Origin: Owenia fusiformis
Lineage: Eukaryota > Annelida > Polychaeta > Sabellida > Oweniidae
Direction of reading: 5' to 3'
Assembly (NCBI GenBank): GCA_903813345.2
Contig: CAIIXF020000005.1
Span: forward strand, 9,861,375 to 9,925,374
DNA length: 64,000 nt
Shown here: positions 1-10,401 of the stretch, piece after piece
Layout of the letters: every line of letters begins with the position of its first letter
How positions within the stretch are numbered: the first letter of the stretch is position 1
Notes under the pieces: generated by a model
What the model was told of the DNA's origin: nothing
Databases searched by the model: none
The model's input: the letters and a program-made list of their open reading frames with translations, nothing else
Made by a program: the position numbers and the translations under genes

Positions 1-943
1 TGATAAAATGGGGGAAAAGTTATGGTTACTATAGTAACGTGACATCACAATACCCGGGGCAACTTTTCATGGAAATGTAATATTTAACATTTTTATATTA
101 CTGAAGAAAGTATCTTATTCACCTATTATAATACAACATTTCTTGTTTGTTTTATAAGTTGCTTTATATTTATGTGATGTAGCTATATAACTCAGATTCA
201 AGTATGATTACATAATAATAATATTTATTCAATTTCCTGAAATATCATTATGTATAACAGTCTGCACAATTCACTGTTGAGTTTTTGAAAAGACCCAATT
301 TGAAGCCAGTCATCCACCTTGATAAGGCGTCTGCCCGCAAGTCAGCATTAAAGACCACTGCAGCTATAGCGGAGCTAGGTCTTGAGGTCTAAGACCATGC
401 ACCATACTCTTCCGATCATGCAATATCTAATTTTTATTTTTGTATGGAGAATGGAATGCTAATCAGCGCGGTAAGACCTTTAGCGTGGTAAGACCTTTAA
501 AGATGAGAATGACCTTCTCCAAGTTGTCCTATGGACTCTGCGTGACATGTCATCAAATGGGTTCACTCATGTGTTTGAGTCATGGATACTGAGTGCTACT
601 TTGGACTGACAAAAGAGGACCCTACTTTTTTCTAGAGGATACATAGGAATATCAAATAATATATTTAGCAAATGTAATTCCCACCATTTGTTGGATTCTA
701 ACTTTGATATGGGATGTAGAAAATGCTGAAAGTCTCTGTAACTTTCTGCGTGGAATGTTGCCCCGGGTATCGTGATGTCATGTTACCATAGCAACCATAA
801 CTCTACCCCAGTTTCATAATTTTTGTCGAAACTTTGCAGTCTTAGTAGCAATACATGGAAGTACATTATGTACAATTTTGAAGACTATTGGTGCATATTC
901 AACAAAATGCCAGCACCAGTCCTGTTACTTTTGGAACACCCTG
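1..943. mobile_element. Inverted-repeat DNA element, cut by window start
   Basis: Bases 1-62 are repeated in inverted orientation at about 757-826, sharing the block ACCCGGGGCAAC and the surrounding GTTATGGTT..ACTATGGTAAC-like sequence. The right end reads ttggaacaccctg followed by TA, a terminus typical of mariner-like elements (CAGGGTGTTCC on the other strand). The left end lies outside the window. No transposase reading frame is visible, so it looks non-autonomous. It would lie upstream of, or in an intron of, the dystroglycan gene. Confidence 0.55.
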
Positions 944-1098
944 TATATTAAAACATGGTACATGAAACAGACTTTTATAGGTGCTAAATTATAAGGGAGG
1001 TTATGAATTGGACATGTGGGCTTTAGGCATGCCTGGATCAATGATATATTATTGTCAAAGGTCTTTTCCTGTTCAGCCTGTTCATCTAGACAAGCTGC

Positions 1099-1422
1099 AT
1101 TTATAGTGTGTTAGTCCTTCATTCAGGTACTAGAAGTCTGTATTAAGTCCCCTTTATAGTCTGTTTGTCCTTCATTCAGGTACCAGAAGTCTGTATTAAG
1201 TCGTACCCTTTATAGTCTGTTTGTCCTTCATTCAGGTACCAGAAGTCTGTATTAAGTCCCCTTTATAGTCTGTTTGTCCTTCATTCAGGTACCAGAAGTC
1301 TGTATTAAGTCGTCCCCTTTATAGTCTGTTTGTCCTTCATTCAGGTAGCAGAAGTCTGTATTAAGTCCCCTTTATAGTCTGTTGGTCCTTCATTCAGGTA
1401 CCAGAAGTCTTGTATTAAGTCC
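1099..1422. repeat. Minisatellite, about 53-56 bp unit, 6 copies
   Basis: Six head-to-tail copies of a unit containing ttcattcaggtaccagaag and tctgtattaagtc. Copies differ mainly by 3-4 bp length changes just after 'aagtc' and by single-base changes such as tactag, taccag and tagcag. The high identity suggests recent expansion or homogenisation. No coding role is seen. Confidence 0.9.
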
Positions 1423-1606
1423 TTGCCCGTAGCCAGCTTTTACCAGGAGGGGGAGCTTTTTTCCAGGGGGGGAGCTTTTCAACAATTTTGGCTAAAAATC
1501 ATGCGAAAAATTCTTAGAATGGTGAAAAACTGCATGATTTTGAAAGAATTTCTGGCCAGGGGGGGGAGCTTCCGCTCCCCAAGCTCCCCCTATGGCTACG
1601 GGCCTG
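1423..1606. mobile_element. MITE with GCCCGTAGCCA termini in the minisatellite edge
   Basis: The left end has GCCCGTAGCCA and the right end has its reverse complement TGGCTACGGGC; both ends are followed inward by G-rich or C-rich AGGGGGAGCTT / AAGCTCCCCC blocks. The direct repeat AAGTCC on each side (1417-1422 and 1607-1612) may be the target duplication, but the same six bases belong to the minisatellite unit, so this is not certain. An 86-codon open frame here is a by-product of the repeat. Confidence 0.6.
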
Positions 1607-1612
1607 AAGTCC

Positions 1613-3449
1613 CTATATTATCTCGTATAAAGTATTTCCTTTATTCTGGAAAAATAATGAGGAGGGAGTTTGTGCAAAATTAACAGCTAGAAAAATTAAG
1701 GAGTCTGACAGATTGTCTAAATACATCAATACCAATGTTTCTGGTGCTTTCTTTTTAAATAGAATAATCTTATAAATAGCATGATATTTAAAATCTTAAT
1801 CATAAGGTTATCATGGTAATATGTATGAAATATGAAAAGAAATACATATGTTAGATATTTCATTTGCATCATGTAACAGGTGCCTGTTGTTTAAAGGAAA
1901 TTTGCAACTGTTTTCTTGTTACAATTATAATTCAATTACCTGTTTTTTGCCAGTTGTTTTGACTGTTTTCAGAAAAATTCTAATGAACCCCCTCCCTCTA
2001 CACATAAATCAACATCTTATCAAGTTTATATTTTTCTTTTGAGAGTTCAGTTATCTAAAGTTCAAAGGGTGCATGATATATACATTTTCAGTACATGTGT
2101 GGCATATCTTATAACACCACTAACTTGACAACTGGACTTTGAAATTAATAAGTGCAAGCCACAACTTCTCAAGTGTCAGCTGATATACATTCATTATGCA
2201 CCCAGTTTGTGAATATTTTGACACACTTGGATATTTTGAAGATAAACAAAACTCATGCCAATAATAACAAAGCTAGTAAAGCATCCATCCCTGCCTTAAA
2301 TGAAGTCTGCTGTCTACATTAGATAAACTAACACAAAGTGACTATAGTGAAAGTTTCAGTCTCGTAGGATGATAATTTCACACTGTTCTCTTTAAAATAG
2401 GAAAGCTGGCTGATTTTAAGAATTGCCATATAATTCAAAGTCAAAATTTGTATAATTCAAAGTCAAAATTTGTATAATTCAAAGTCAAAATTTGTCTTTG
2501 AGTTCTTGTTCCATGTGAATCGGCCATTATCAACATATTTTAAAATAATATTTCATACTATGTTTCATGGTTTGGATTGCCAGACTTCCAGGTAGTAGTA
2601 GACTACCTCTAGGATGAGACAATTATTTTCAATTAGTAGATAGACTATAATAACCTCAATGTTTTCTTTATTTAAAACCTCAATGTTGGAGTTCATAGCA
2701 ACCTTCCCAAATCTCCATCTGCTGTTCAAGCTAATTTATCAAACTGGAATAATAACATTGAAAATTGCTGCAAATACGACTTTTGCTGAATCTACAAGAT
2801 AAGATGTTATTATGGTTACGATATTAAATGTCACTCTGATCTTGTTAATAGCTTCCGTTTCTCTATGTGTATAAATGAAGTCTGGATTTTGTTCTCTATC
2901 TGCAAAATTCATTCCTGTTTCCTTTATTCCTAGGTTATTTTCTTTCAACTCGAATGTGTTTTAGTTTATTGGTTGTTGGCATTAGTATGCTGTTTTATAC
3001 TTCAGCTAACTCGATAAATTCACTCAATATTTGATCAATCTTGACTTTTGAATTGAGAAACCATCAACGGAATCATCGTAACTAAGCAAAATGGAACATT
3101 GATCCTTTATATTCCCCTGAGACACACGAAAGAGGCTAATTAAACTATTTGGTCTGCTTTTCTCCATATATTTTCCTACCAGATATTGACTTAAGAAAAT
3201 CAATATAACTCAAGTTATACAAAATATGTTTTCTTCAAACATTTTCTCTTGCTCCTTTCACAACTTTTCTTTAAATAATTGGCAAGTCAGAGTCGAGTCC
3301 TCATTAGGACTAACTCATTGACTCAATTGAGAGTTTAACCTAATTTAATCTCATTTATTCAATTTCCTTGACTGCAAGTCTAAATCTTTTAAACCAAAAT
3401 TGTCAGCACAGCAGATAAATAACATTATTTATGTTTTGTGTACCTTCAG
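1613..3449. other. Intron upstream of the dystroglycan exon; no gene seen
   Basis: Apart from the 22-bp triplet repeat, this AT-rich stretch shows no convincing exon. It ends in a splice acceptor (taccttcag at 3441-3449). The short open frames at 1848-2042 and 2739-2948 have no recognisable protein character. The missing start of dystroglycan (signal peptide and first Ig strand) is expected further upstream and was not found here. Confidence 0.6.
2430..2496. repeat. 22-bp tandem repeat, 3 copies
   Basis: Three perfect or near-perfect copies of tataattcaaagtcaaaatttg in tandem, in non-coding sequence upstream of the dystroglycan exon. Confidence 0.9.
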
Positions 3450-6400
3450 GTGGTTGAAGCTGGAACTGATAGTCTGCCATCTTGGCTACATTATGACAGC
3501 ACAAGTCAAACAATAGAGGGCGTCCCAACACCCGGCAATCTAGGACAGCATTATATAGAGGTCACTGCAAACAGTAAGGACCAGTCTTCTCAGGACAAGG
3601 ATGTCTTCTCTATCAATGTCATGGAAGATGCGTCCCATACATCTGCCATGCGCCTGAAAGTGTCAAAGGAGGGGTTTAAACCAATCAAATGTCAGACAGG
3701 GTCTCCAATTACCATGGTAACTGTTGCCATAGATACTAACTTTGATGGAATGGTTGCTAAGGAGAAAACAGATTTATTGAAAAGCATGGTGTCTCATTTG
3801 AAACTGTCTAATGAGTTATTGAAGATTATCCCTATGGGAAACCGACCTCTATTTGACTCTGATGCTCTTGTCGCTGGTCCTGGTGATGCTAAAGACCAAA
3901 AACAGGCTGGTGCATTTATGACATGGGAAGTTGGTTGCGGTAATGTTGAACCTAAACATATGGAGGTGCTACAGCATGTCGAGTCCAGTGCTCAGGATGG
4001 TTCTATGAGAGAAGCCATTAAATATCCCATCATTGGTTGGCATGTCACCAATAAATCACCCCCAACTCATCGTAGACTGAAGCGCCAAGCTGCCCAGTAT
4101 GTTACAGCTACCCCTGTACAACCAAGTATGGCTCCCACTAAGACTCCCATTGAAACAGTTGTTGTTGAAGAGCCTAAAGATACCGAAACAAAAACTGATG
4201 AACCTACAAGGGTTATCCCCACAATGGAGTCCCCTACATTTGTAACTGGAATACACCCTACTAAATCTCGCCACCATAGAACAAAAACTGCAGGGCGTCA
4301 TAAGGGTCGTAAATCTAAACACCACCAACCTAAGCAATCACCTCGCTCTAAACATCACCATAAGTCCAAACACCCTAAACTGCCAATCGTGACCCCAACC
4401 CAGGAGCCCATAGCCCCTACAAAGATCGTTGACTTCACAGATATGGAATCCAGCAGTGTGTACACTGCACCAATTGATGATGTTCACATGTCCCGCACAG
4501 ATATTATTGAACCATCTGTGACATTATCTTCAACCAAGACTAAGCCCACAAAAACAGAAGCTCTACCCCCCAGCCGTACCTTCACTCAGGACCCCAGCCC
4601 AACAAGCTCTGAGGTTGTACCCACCAAGACAGAACAAGTCACAGTAGCACCATCCGAAGAATACAACTTCGAGCCAATTAGCAAGAACAATATTGATGTT
4701 CTATACGCAAAGGTGGGTGAAGTATTCAAGTTCCACGTACCTATGGATACATTCTATGATGTGGAAGATGGGACCACTGAGAATTTGAAGCTGGTATTCT
4801 TAACTGCACAAGGCTTTACACTACCTGCTTCCTCATGGGTGAAGTTCGATCAGGAAAAACAAAACTTATATGGACTGGCTTGGGAGAAAGATGTTGGTGT
4901 GAGTGAGTATATCTTGGCTGCCATTGACAGTCAAGGAAAAATGGCAAGACAATCACTGGAAATTGTCATCCAAGATAGACAGGACACAAAACCTCCTACT
5001 CATGAAATGGCATTTACATTAGATCTCGATTATGATAAATTCATAAACGATGTAGACATGCAAATCCTAGTGGCCAATAAAATTTCTGCAATGTTTGGGG
5101 ATTCTGATTCATCTAAATTAACTGTCACAAAGATAGCCAAAGGATCAGTCATCTACCAGTTTACCAATAACAGCATGCCTGATGGGGATGGATGCCCCGC
5201 TGATGAGATCAACAGACTCGTTGATTTACTCCTGGATGAAGATGGAAAACTCAAACCTGAAATTGTTGAGAAACTGAAACCTATTGAGATCAAGAACTTC
5301 ACTCTTCAGAGAGCTGGGCCTTGTAAGGATGATGACAGAATTAAACCAGTAGTAGCCAAGCCACCAGGCTTTAACTTCACACCATATCAGAGCAACCCCA
5401 TTGACAAATTAACTGCTCGAGCTGGACGATTCTTCCGTTATCGAATTCCGAAGAACACATTCACCGATCCTGAAGATGGAAATACCCGCAAATTGAAACT
5501 CCTGTTCCTTACCGTTGGGGGCTATGATATTCCTCCTAATTCCTGGATTAAACTTGATGAGCAGAAACAAACTCTATATGGATTACCGTTAAAGGAAGAT
5601 GTCGGCCGTGATGAGTTCATACTTGCTGGTATTGATCGAGGAGAAAAGATTGTTCGCGATGCATTTGAGATTTTCGTTGAGGACTATCCCGAGAAAGACT
5701 TAACGCACACATTCTCATTGACATTAGACAAAGACTATGATAAATTTAGTAAAAATGTCGATGACCAAATCAATGTTGGAGATAAGATTGCTGCCATATA
5801 TGGTGATAGTAATGAACGATTTATAACAGTGGAGAGCATCAAACCTGGCTCAACAATTTTCACATGGTATAATAATAGCTACATGGGCCACCCCTGTCCT
5901 ACAGCACAAGTAGCAGCCCTTTTGGAGAAACTCTCTGACAATACTAACAGCCTATTGCCAGAGGTTAGGGAACTATTCAGTGATATACCTATAAAAGAGT
6001 TTAAACTTACACCTCTTGGTGCTTGCGAAAAGGACAAGAACTTTACCAATGTTATTATCACAGATATTCCAGTTGGACCGAGAGATGTTGAGACTCGTGG
6101 AGCAAGTAATGATGAAGTTTGGATTACAACTGTTGTACCTGCCGTTGTCATAGCAGCCATGTTGCTACTCGCTGGAATAATAGCCTGTATTTTATATCGT
6201 AAAAAGCGAAAAGGTAAACTCTCTGATGAAGACCAAAATACATTTGTGAACAAAGGTATACCTATTATATTTGCTGATGAGCTTGAAGAAAAACCGGAGA
6301 CACCAACAAAGCCTCTGATTTTGGAGGACGAGAAGCCACCTTTACCTCCTCCTGAATATCGGAGGTCGTCATGTGGCAGTGGCGCTCCCTCAACACCATT

Positions 6401-6578
6401 ATCTGATCATAAGGAACCAATAGGAACCACAGATGATGAAGACAATGAGAGAGATGAATATGAACAATTATTGTATCAACCCCCTCCCCCTTTCCCATCT
6501 AATGGAAACAATAGAAATGCCAGACCAAATCGCCAACAACAGCAATATAAAAGTCCACCACCTTATGTACCTCCATAA
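3450..6578 (+). CDS. DAG1: Dystroglycan, large 3' coding exon (5' end missing)
   Basis: Membrane receptor linking extracellular matrix to dystrophin/utrophin. The exon enters at a CAG|GTG acceptor and encodes 1042 residues to TAA; the signal peptide and first Ig strand must be on earlier exons. Numbering from V1: end of Ig1 with LPSWLHYDS; S6-like domain; furin site RRLKR at 208-212, aligning with the human N-terminal cleavage site; Thr/Pro-rich mucin-like stretch to about 410 with a Lys/His-rich insert; Ig-like plus SEA module 1 (about 412-630); a second Ig-like plus SEA module (about 649-864); membrane helix about 893-917; basic YRKKRKGK; cytoplasmic tail ending SPPPYVPP, the dystrophin WW-binding motif. 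Human dystroglycan has one Ig2-SEA module, so this one carries a tandem duplication. Each SEA keeps a Gly-Ser pair (565/566 and 800/801) where alpha/beta cleavage occurs, and the Cys pair. Identification is very secure. I believe the intron position matches the human one. Confidence 0.97.
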   Translation: MVEAGTDSLPSWLHYDSTSQTIEGVPTPGNLGQHYIEVTANSKDQSSQDKDVFSINVMEDASHTSAMRLKVSKEGFKPIKCQTGSPITMVTVAIDTNFDGMVAKEKTDLLKSMVSHLKLSNELLKIIPMGNRPLFDSDALVAGPGDAKDQKQAGAFMTWEVGCGNVEPKHMEVLQHVESSAQDGSMREAIKYPIIGWHVTNKSPPTHRRLKRQAAQYVTATPVQPSMAPTKTPIETVVVEEPKDTETKTDEPTRVIPTMESPTFVTGIHPTKSRHHRTKTAGRHKGRKSKHHQPKQSPRSKHHHKSKHPKLPIVTPTQEPIAPTKIVDFTDMESSSVYTAPIDDVHMSRTDIIEPSVTLSSTKTKPTKTEALPPSRTFTQDPSPTSSEVVPTKTEQVTVAPSEEYNFEPISKNNIDVLYAKVGEVFKFHVPMDTFYDVEDGTTENLKLVFLTAQGFTLPASSWVKFDQEKQNLYGLAWEKDVGVSEYILAAIDSQGKMARQSLEIVIQDRQDTKPPTHEMAFTLDLDYDKFINDVDMQILVANKISAMFGDSDSSKLTVTKIAKGSVIYQFTNNSMPDGDGCPADEINRLVDLLLDEDGKLKPEIVEKLKPIEIKNFTLQRAGPCKDDDRIKPVVAKPPGFNFTPYQSNPIDKLTARAGRFFRYRIPKNTFTDPEDGNTRKLKLLFLTVGGYDIPPNSWIKLDEQKQTLYGLPLKEDVGRDEFILAGIDRGEKIVRDAFEIFVEDYPEKDLTHTFSLTLDKDYDKFSKNVDDQINVGDKIAAIYGDSNERFITVESIKPGSTIFTWYNNSYMGHPCPTAQVAALLEKLSDNTNSLLPEVRELFSDIPIKEFKLTPLGACEKDKNFTNVIITDIPVGPRDVETRGASNDEVWITTVVPAVVIAAMLLLAGIIACILYRKKRKGKLSDEDQNTFVNKGIPIIFADELEEKPETPTKPLILEDEKPPLPPPEYRRSSCGSGAPSTPLSDHKEPIGTTDDEDNERDEYEQLLYQPPPPFPSNGNNRNARPNRQQQQYKSPPPYVPP
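4684..6042 (+). repeat. DAG1: Duplicated Ig-like/SEA module inside dystroglycan
   Basis: Copy 1 (about 4684-5340) and copy 2 (about 5394-6042) are diverged in-frame tandem copies. Shared landmarks in the same order are: a TF.D.EDG motif, LKL.FLT, a SW.K.D..KQ.LYGL block, a DVG..E.ILA.ID block, D.DYDKF..(N/D)VD.QI, the K.GS..(I/F) cleavage-type motif, a NNS glycosylation sequon, and two cysteines (one after the NNS motif, one near the module end). The copies differ at many positions, so the duplication is old and both copies are under constraint. Confidence 0.93.
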
Positions 6579-6690
6579 TAATACATCAAAAGTAATGACT
6601 GACTTAAGTCTTTAATAAGGAGATATTTTGGGAATCTTCAATACAGAGATCATTAGATATTGAACTCTGTGTAAAGGAAGACAATTTGGA

Positions 6691-6696
6691 AATAAA
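6691..6696 (+). terminator. Poly(A) signal AATAAA after dystroglycan
   Basis: Canonical hexamer 113 bp after the dystroglycan stop codon. Later hexamers are also possible. Confidence 0.45.
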
Positions 6697-9282
6697 AACT
6701 TCTGAGACAAGTATTTTAAAACAATCCAAGAAAACATAGAGGCAATTGCAATGATTTGAAAAAGACAGAGTGACAGACATACAATATGCAATATGTAATT
6801 TAGTTAAAATTGATTACGGATTTATTGAGTTCTATCATGACAATGAGTTTCATCATATATGATATTTTATATCGAAGAAAATGATGACTTCAAACAGTAT
6901 ACACAAACAATCTAAAAAAGTGGCTCATAGATAGCAACAAAATAGAGTTTAGATGACAAACCTTTGCTGTATCTATGCCATGTACATGTATCAATAACTT
7001 GAGTTTAGTTATTATCCTTTTTTGGTTTCGAGGAATCATGTTCAATAAGCTGAAGACAACGAAGCAGTTGAAATATGCTGCAAGTTATTAGATGCATTTT
7101 TGTAGATGACAAACAATTTCACCATTTACTGCTGTTACAATGTGAAAATATTTCCCTAGTATACTGTAAATAATCATTGATACTTTGACAATGTCAATCA
7201 GTTATCTACTCAGTATTAGAGTAACTGGGTGCTAAACTACACCCTATTATAAGGATGACTTTTTGACATGTTTTGACAAAAATTAGGAATGATTTACCCA
7301 GAATTCATAGAAAACCATTCATCATTACATAGATATAGGTTCAACTATGAATTCTGGAATATTTTCTCCTCTTCAGCACCTTGTTTGGAAAAACCAAGAG
7401 AGATCACTAAGTTATGTGATCAAGTTATTGAGAAACAAGTTGTTTTAGTGAAAGCATGTTTCATACTATTTTTGTACAATCAAGTCCTGCAGATGTAACA
7501 TGAGTAAATGGTGATTCTAGTCAGAATCCAACTATCTCTATTGCTATATTACACTATAACATTGTGTGAATGTGCTGTTATATTTATTATCTAGAAGGTT
7601 TGCCAAAGTTGTATAACAGTAAATTGCACTGAAAGTCGAGAATGAGATAGCATAGTCAGATGAAGCATGTATCTGAAAACTACAAATGAAAGTTTCAGTT
7701 GTGAAGAATAATTTAGTTATGTAGTCATACAGCATTACCATTTTTGGTTACATAGTTTTGCATTAAGTTTGTGTGGTTACTTGGCAGCATCTGTTTTAAA
7801 GAGGTGACTCATAATGCATAACTATTGTATCGATCATTCTAACAATGCAGTGTCATGAATTGCAAAGTGAATCCATCTAAGAATGCCACTTTAATTTGAC
7901 CTAATTATCACCAAACTACATGTACATTTACATCACCAATATCTCATCCTCTGTACTCAGGGCTCCAAAATCCAGAAAATATGGATTCTGGACACCTGCT
8001 TAGGAGGATGCCAATATCTTGGCTGTTTAAATCCAAACTATCATCGAAGACTAAGTGACAAAGAATAGGACCATTGTAAATAATGTAGCTAGTATGGTTT
8101 GTAGATGAAACATTTCATATGTCATTTATTTTAAACCCAATGTCAAAAGTTGTGAGGTATAGAATAGAAACTGTTTTAAGTGAGTGATCGGAAGATACTT
8201 CAACTATCTGGGAGTTGTCGATTTAGAAAAAAGGATTCACTTTCTCAAGTCTTATTTTATTCTAACATTTGTCTCTTAACCTGAAGAAATGGAATCGGAG
8301 ATGGTATGTTAAAATAAAAAAAGATTTGAGAAATAATTAATTTTGTCTCTCTGTTGAGCTTTAATTATTGTGGCTCCCAAACAATGGTGCTTTTATGTGA
8401 TCAGCAATGTTCAATGTCTTATATTATGTGCCTAGTGTACTTATGCCTAGTGACCCAATCACCAACATTGTTCAATAGTTTTGTATATTGTTGTCAATGA
8501 ACTAAAGTGTACTTGATTTTTTAAAGTCATAACTATAGTATAAGTTACACTATCATTTATTTATCATTAGGACATTATATTATATTTTATCTCATCCAAA
8601 TCAATTCATATCTGTAAATAGGATCATTTTACAGTTTTACATGATTTTAAGTTTTTAACTCTTAGATAAAGACTAAATGAAACATGAATTTTGTTGATGT
8701 ATCCAAAAATCTATCTGTTGTATTAAAAATCTGTTAGTGAATTCTTTAGTTTATGTGACTCATGTTATTGTAAATTGTACATTATTGTATAGTCATTTTT
8801 ACCATGTGACATAACTTATAAACTGTATATGTATACATAATTCTATGACAAGTTAGCCGTAATATGTGCGTAATAAGTTTATAATCCATAAGATGCATTA
8901 CACCATAGTTACAAAATTATGAAAAAATTTGTACATATTGCCTATCAGTTTTGTTCATGCCATTCAATTCAGTTGTTTTTCTAGTCTTTCGAAAAACTGT
9001 TCCAAGTGTTATTAATTTCTATCAACACTGTAGAGGACATCTTTTAATTTTAATTGTATGTCACTTCTATATTGAATCAAGCCAGTTTTGAAGATGTTCC
9101 ATGAGGCAAGATATTTATTTTAATTTTCTCCACAGGTTAAAAATCAATAGTTTTAACTCACCTTCCCCTTTTGTATTTTATTCTCATATTTTAGCATTGT
9201 ATTTATGATTATGTAAATGGGATATATACACATGTAACCACGCATCTAATAGGGAATTGTATCATGTGAGAACTGGAGTCTC

Positions 9283-9378
9283 TAGCCTTGCCCAAGTCGG
9301 TATTTTTTTACTTATCTGATCTTGAATTGTCATAATAAAAATCAAGATAAGTAAAAGAGACCGACTTGGACAAGGCTA
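9283..9378. mobile_element. 96-bp foldback MITE with 9-bp target duplication
   Basis: The element is almost entirely two inverted arms: TAGCCTTGCCCAAGTCGG on the left and CCGACTTGGACAAGGCTA on the right, continuing inward with an ACTTATC / GATAAGT pair. It is flanked by the exact 9-bp direct repeat TGGAGTCTC at 9274-9282 and 9379-9387. A 9-bp duplication is typical of Mutator-like elements. A larger relative lies at 35.5-36.9 kb. Confidence 0.85.
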
Positions 9379-10084
9379 TGGAGTCTCATACATACAAGTT
9401 TTATTAGTCTTGCGTCAAGATCCAATCCCCCTTATTTAACAGATTAAAAAGTAGATAAGGTTGGCTGCAGGGCCTTGAAGCAAGACTAACGTTTTGAGAA
9501 ATACTTGAACAAAATAGACATCACCAATTTGGTTGAATCGAATAAGATATGTTCTCTCAAAAATGCAAAAATGTCAGGGCAACCCAGTTCTCATGTGTAG
9601 TACTTAAAATTGATGTAATTTTGGTTTTCTATTCAACATTATCGTATCTCATATGATATCACCATATAAGACTGAACAATAAATAGTTAACATAAACCAT
9701 AATATGTTGTTTTTATTTATTTTTACCACTGTTATATTATTCACAATATAAAAGTTACAAAAATGTAATGTAGAACACATGTACATAGACAACGCAAAGG
9801 AATCAGTCGGATTGAGTGTTGAATCCATACCCATACAACAAACAGTTTGTGCAGCATTGACATTTTTATTTAAATCAATACTTGAAAATCAAGATTTCAA
9901 TATGGCTCAATGACCACCATATTATTAAGATACATGTAAATATCTAACTCACTTGAGCAGTGGACATAATAAAATCCAGTATTCTCCTCGTGGTTTTTAC
10001 CAAGTTGACATTGTATATTTGCCATGTATTAAAGGAAGTCCATGTCCCAATTTCTTCAAAATAAATTCATTGTATTCCACTTAA

Positions 10085-10090
10085 TTTATT
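10085..10090 (-). terminator. Poly(A) signal for EMC3 (minus strand)
   Basis: TTTATT on the plus strand is AATAAA on the minus strand, about 310 bp downstream of the EMC3 stop codon. Confidence 0.5.
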
Positions 10091-10401
10091 CAAAGCTGCC
10101 GCTAAAGTGAAACTGGCTCCATTATTCTTATGTATATGTCACTGGTGTATTGCCAAGTTCATTAGTCGAGGCATTTAAAACTTCAAAAATGACAAAACAT
10201 CACCATCTGGTCGAAATCTCAAGTTGTACAATTTGTTGCAAATACAGAAAGCCGGACACAAAAACAATGGCTACAGCAATAATTCAACACTTCACGGTGG
10301 TGACGTAAAAATATAATATACAAGTCCTTTGGAACATGATGCATGTTCCTCACGTCTCAGTGTATGAGATATTTAAATAATATGTACTATGCTATTGCAC
10401 A

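Larger units (their letters stand above)
6579..10084 (+). other. Dystroglycan 3' UTR and convergent intergenic region
   Basis: The first AATAAA after the dystroglycan stop is at 6691-6696; more AATAAA hexamers follow (for example near 8311 and 9334), so the 3' UTR may be long. No coding exon is visible. The open frames at 7289-7498, 7544-7741 and 9649-9834 look random. The region holds the small foldback element at 9283-9378 and, near 7957-8010, a segment related to 44.85-45.08 kb. Confidence 0.6.

Noticed and set aside
1423-1683. 86-codon frame
   Set aside because: Lies across a MITE with inverted ends; glycine/serine content comes from G-runs.
4056-4337. Open frames on the minus strand over dystroglycan (also 5879-6253 and 6265-6498)
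   Set aside because: They are antisense shadows of a long, clearly conserved exon and have no protein character.
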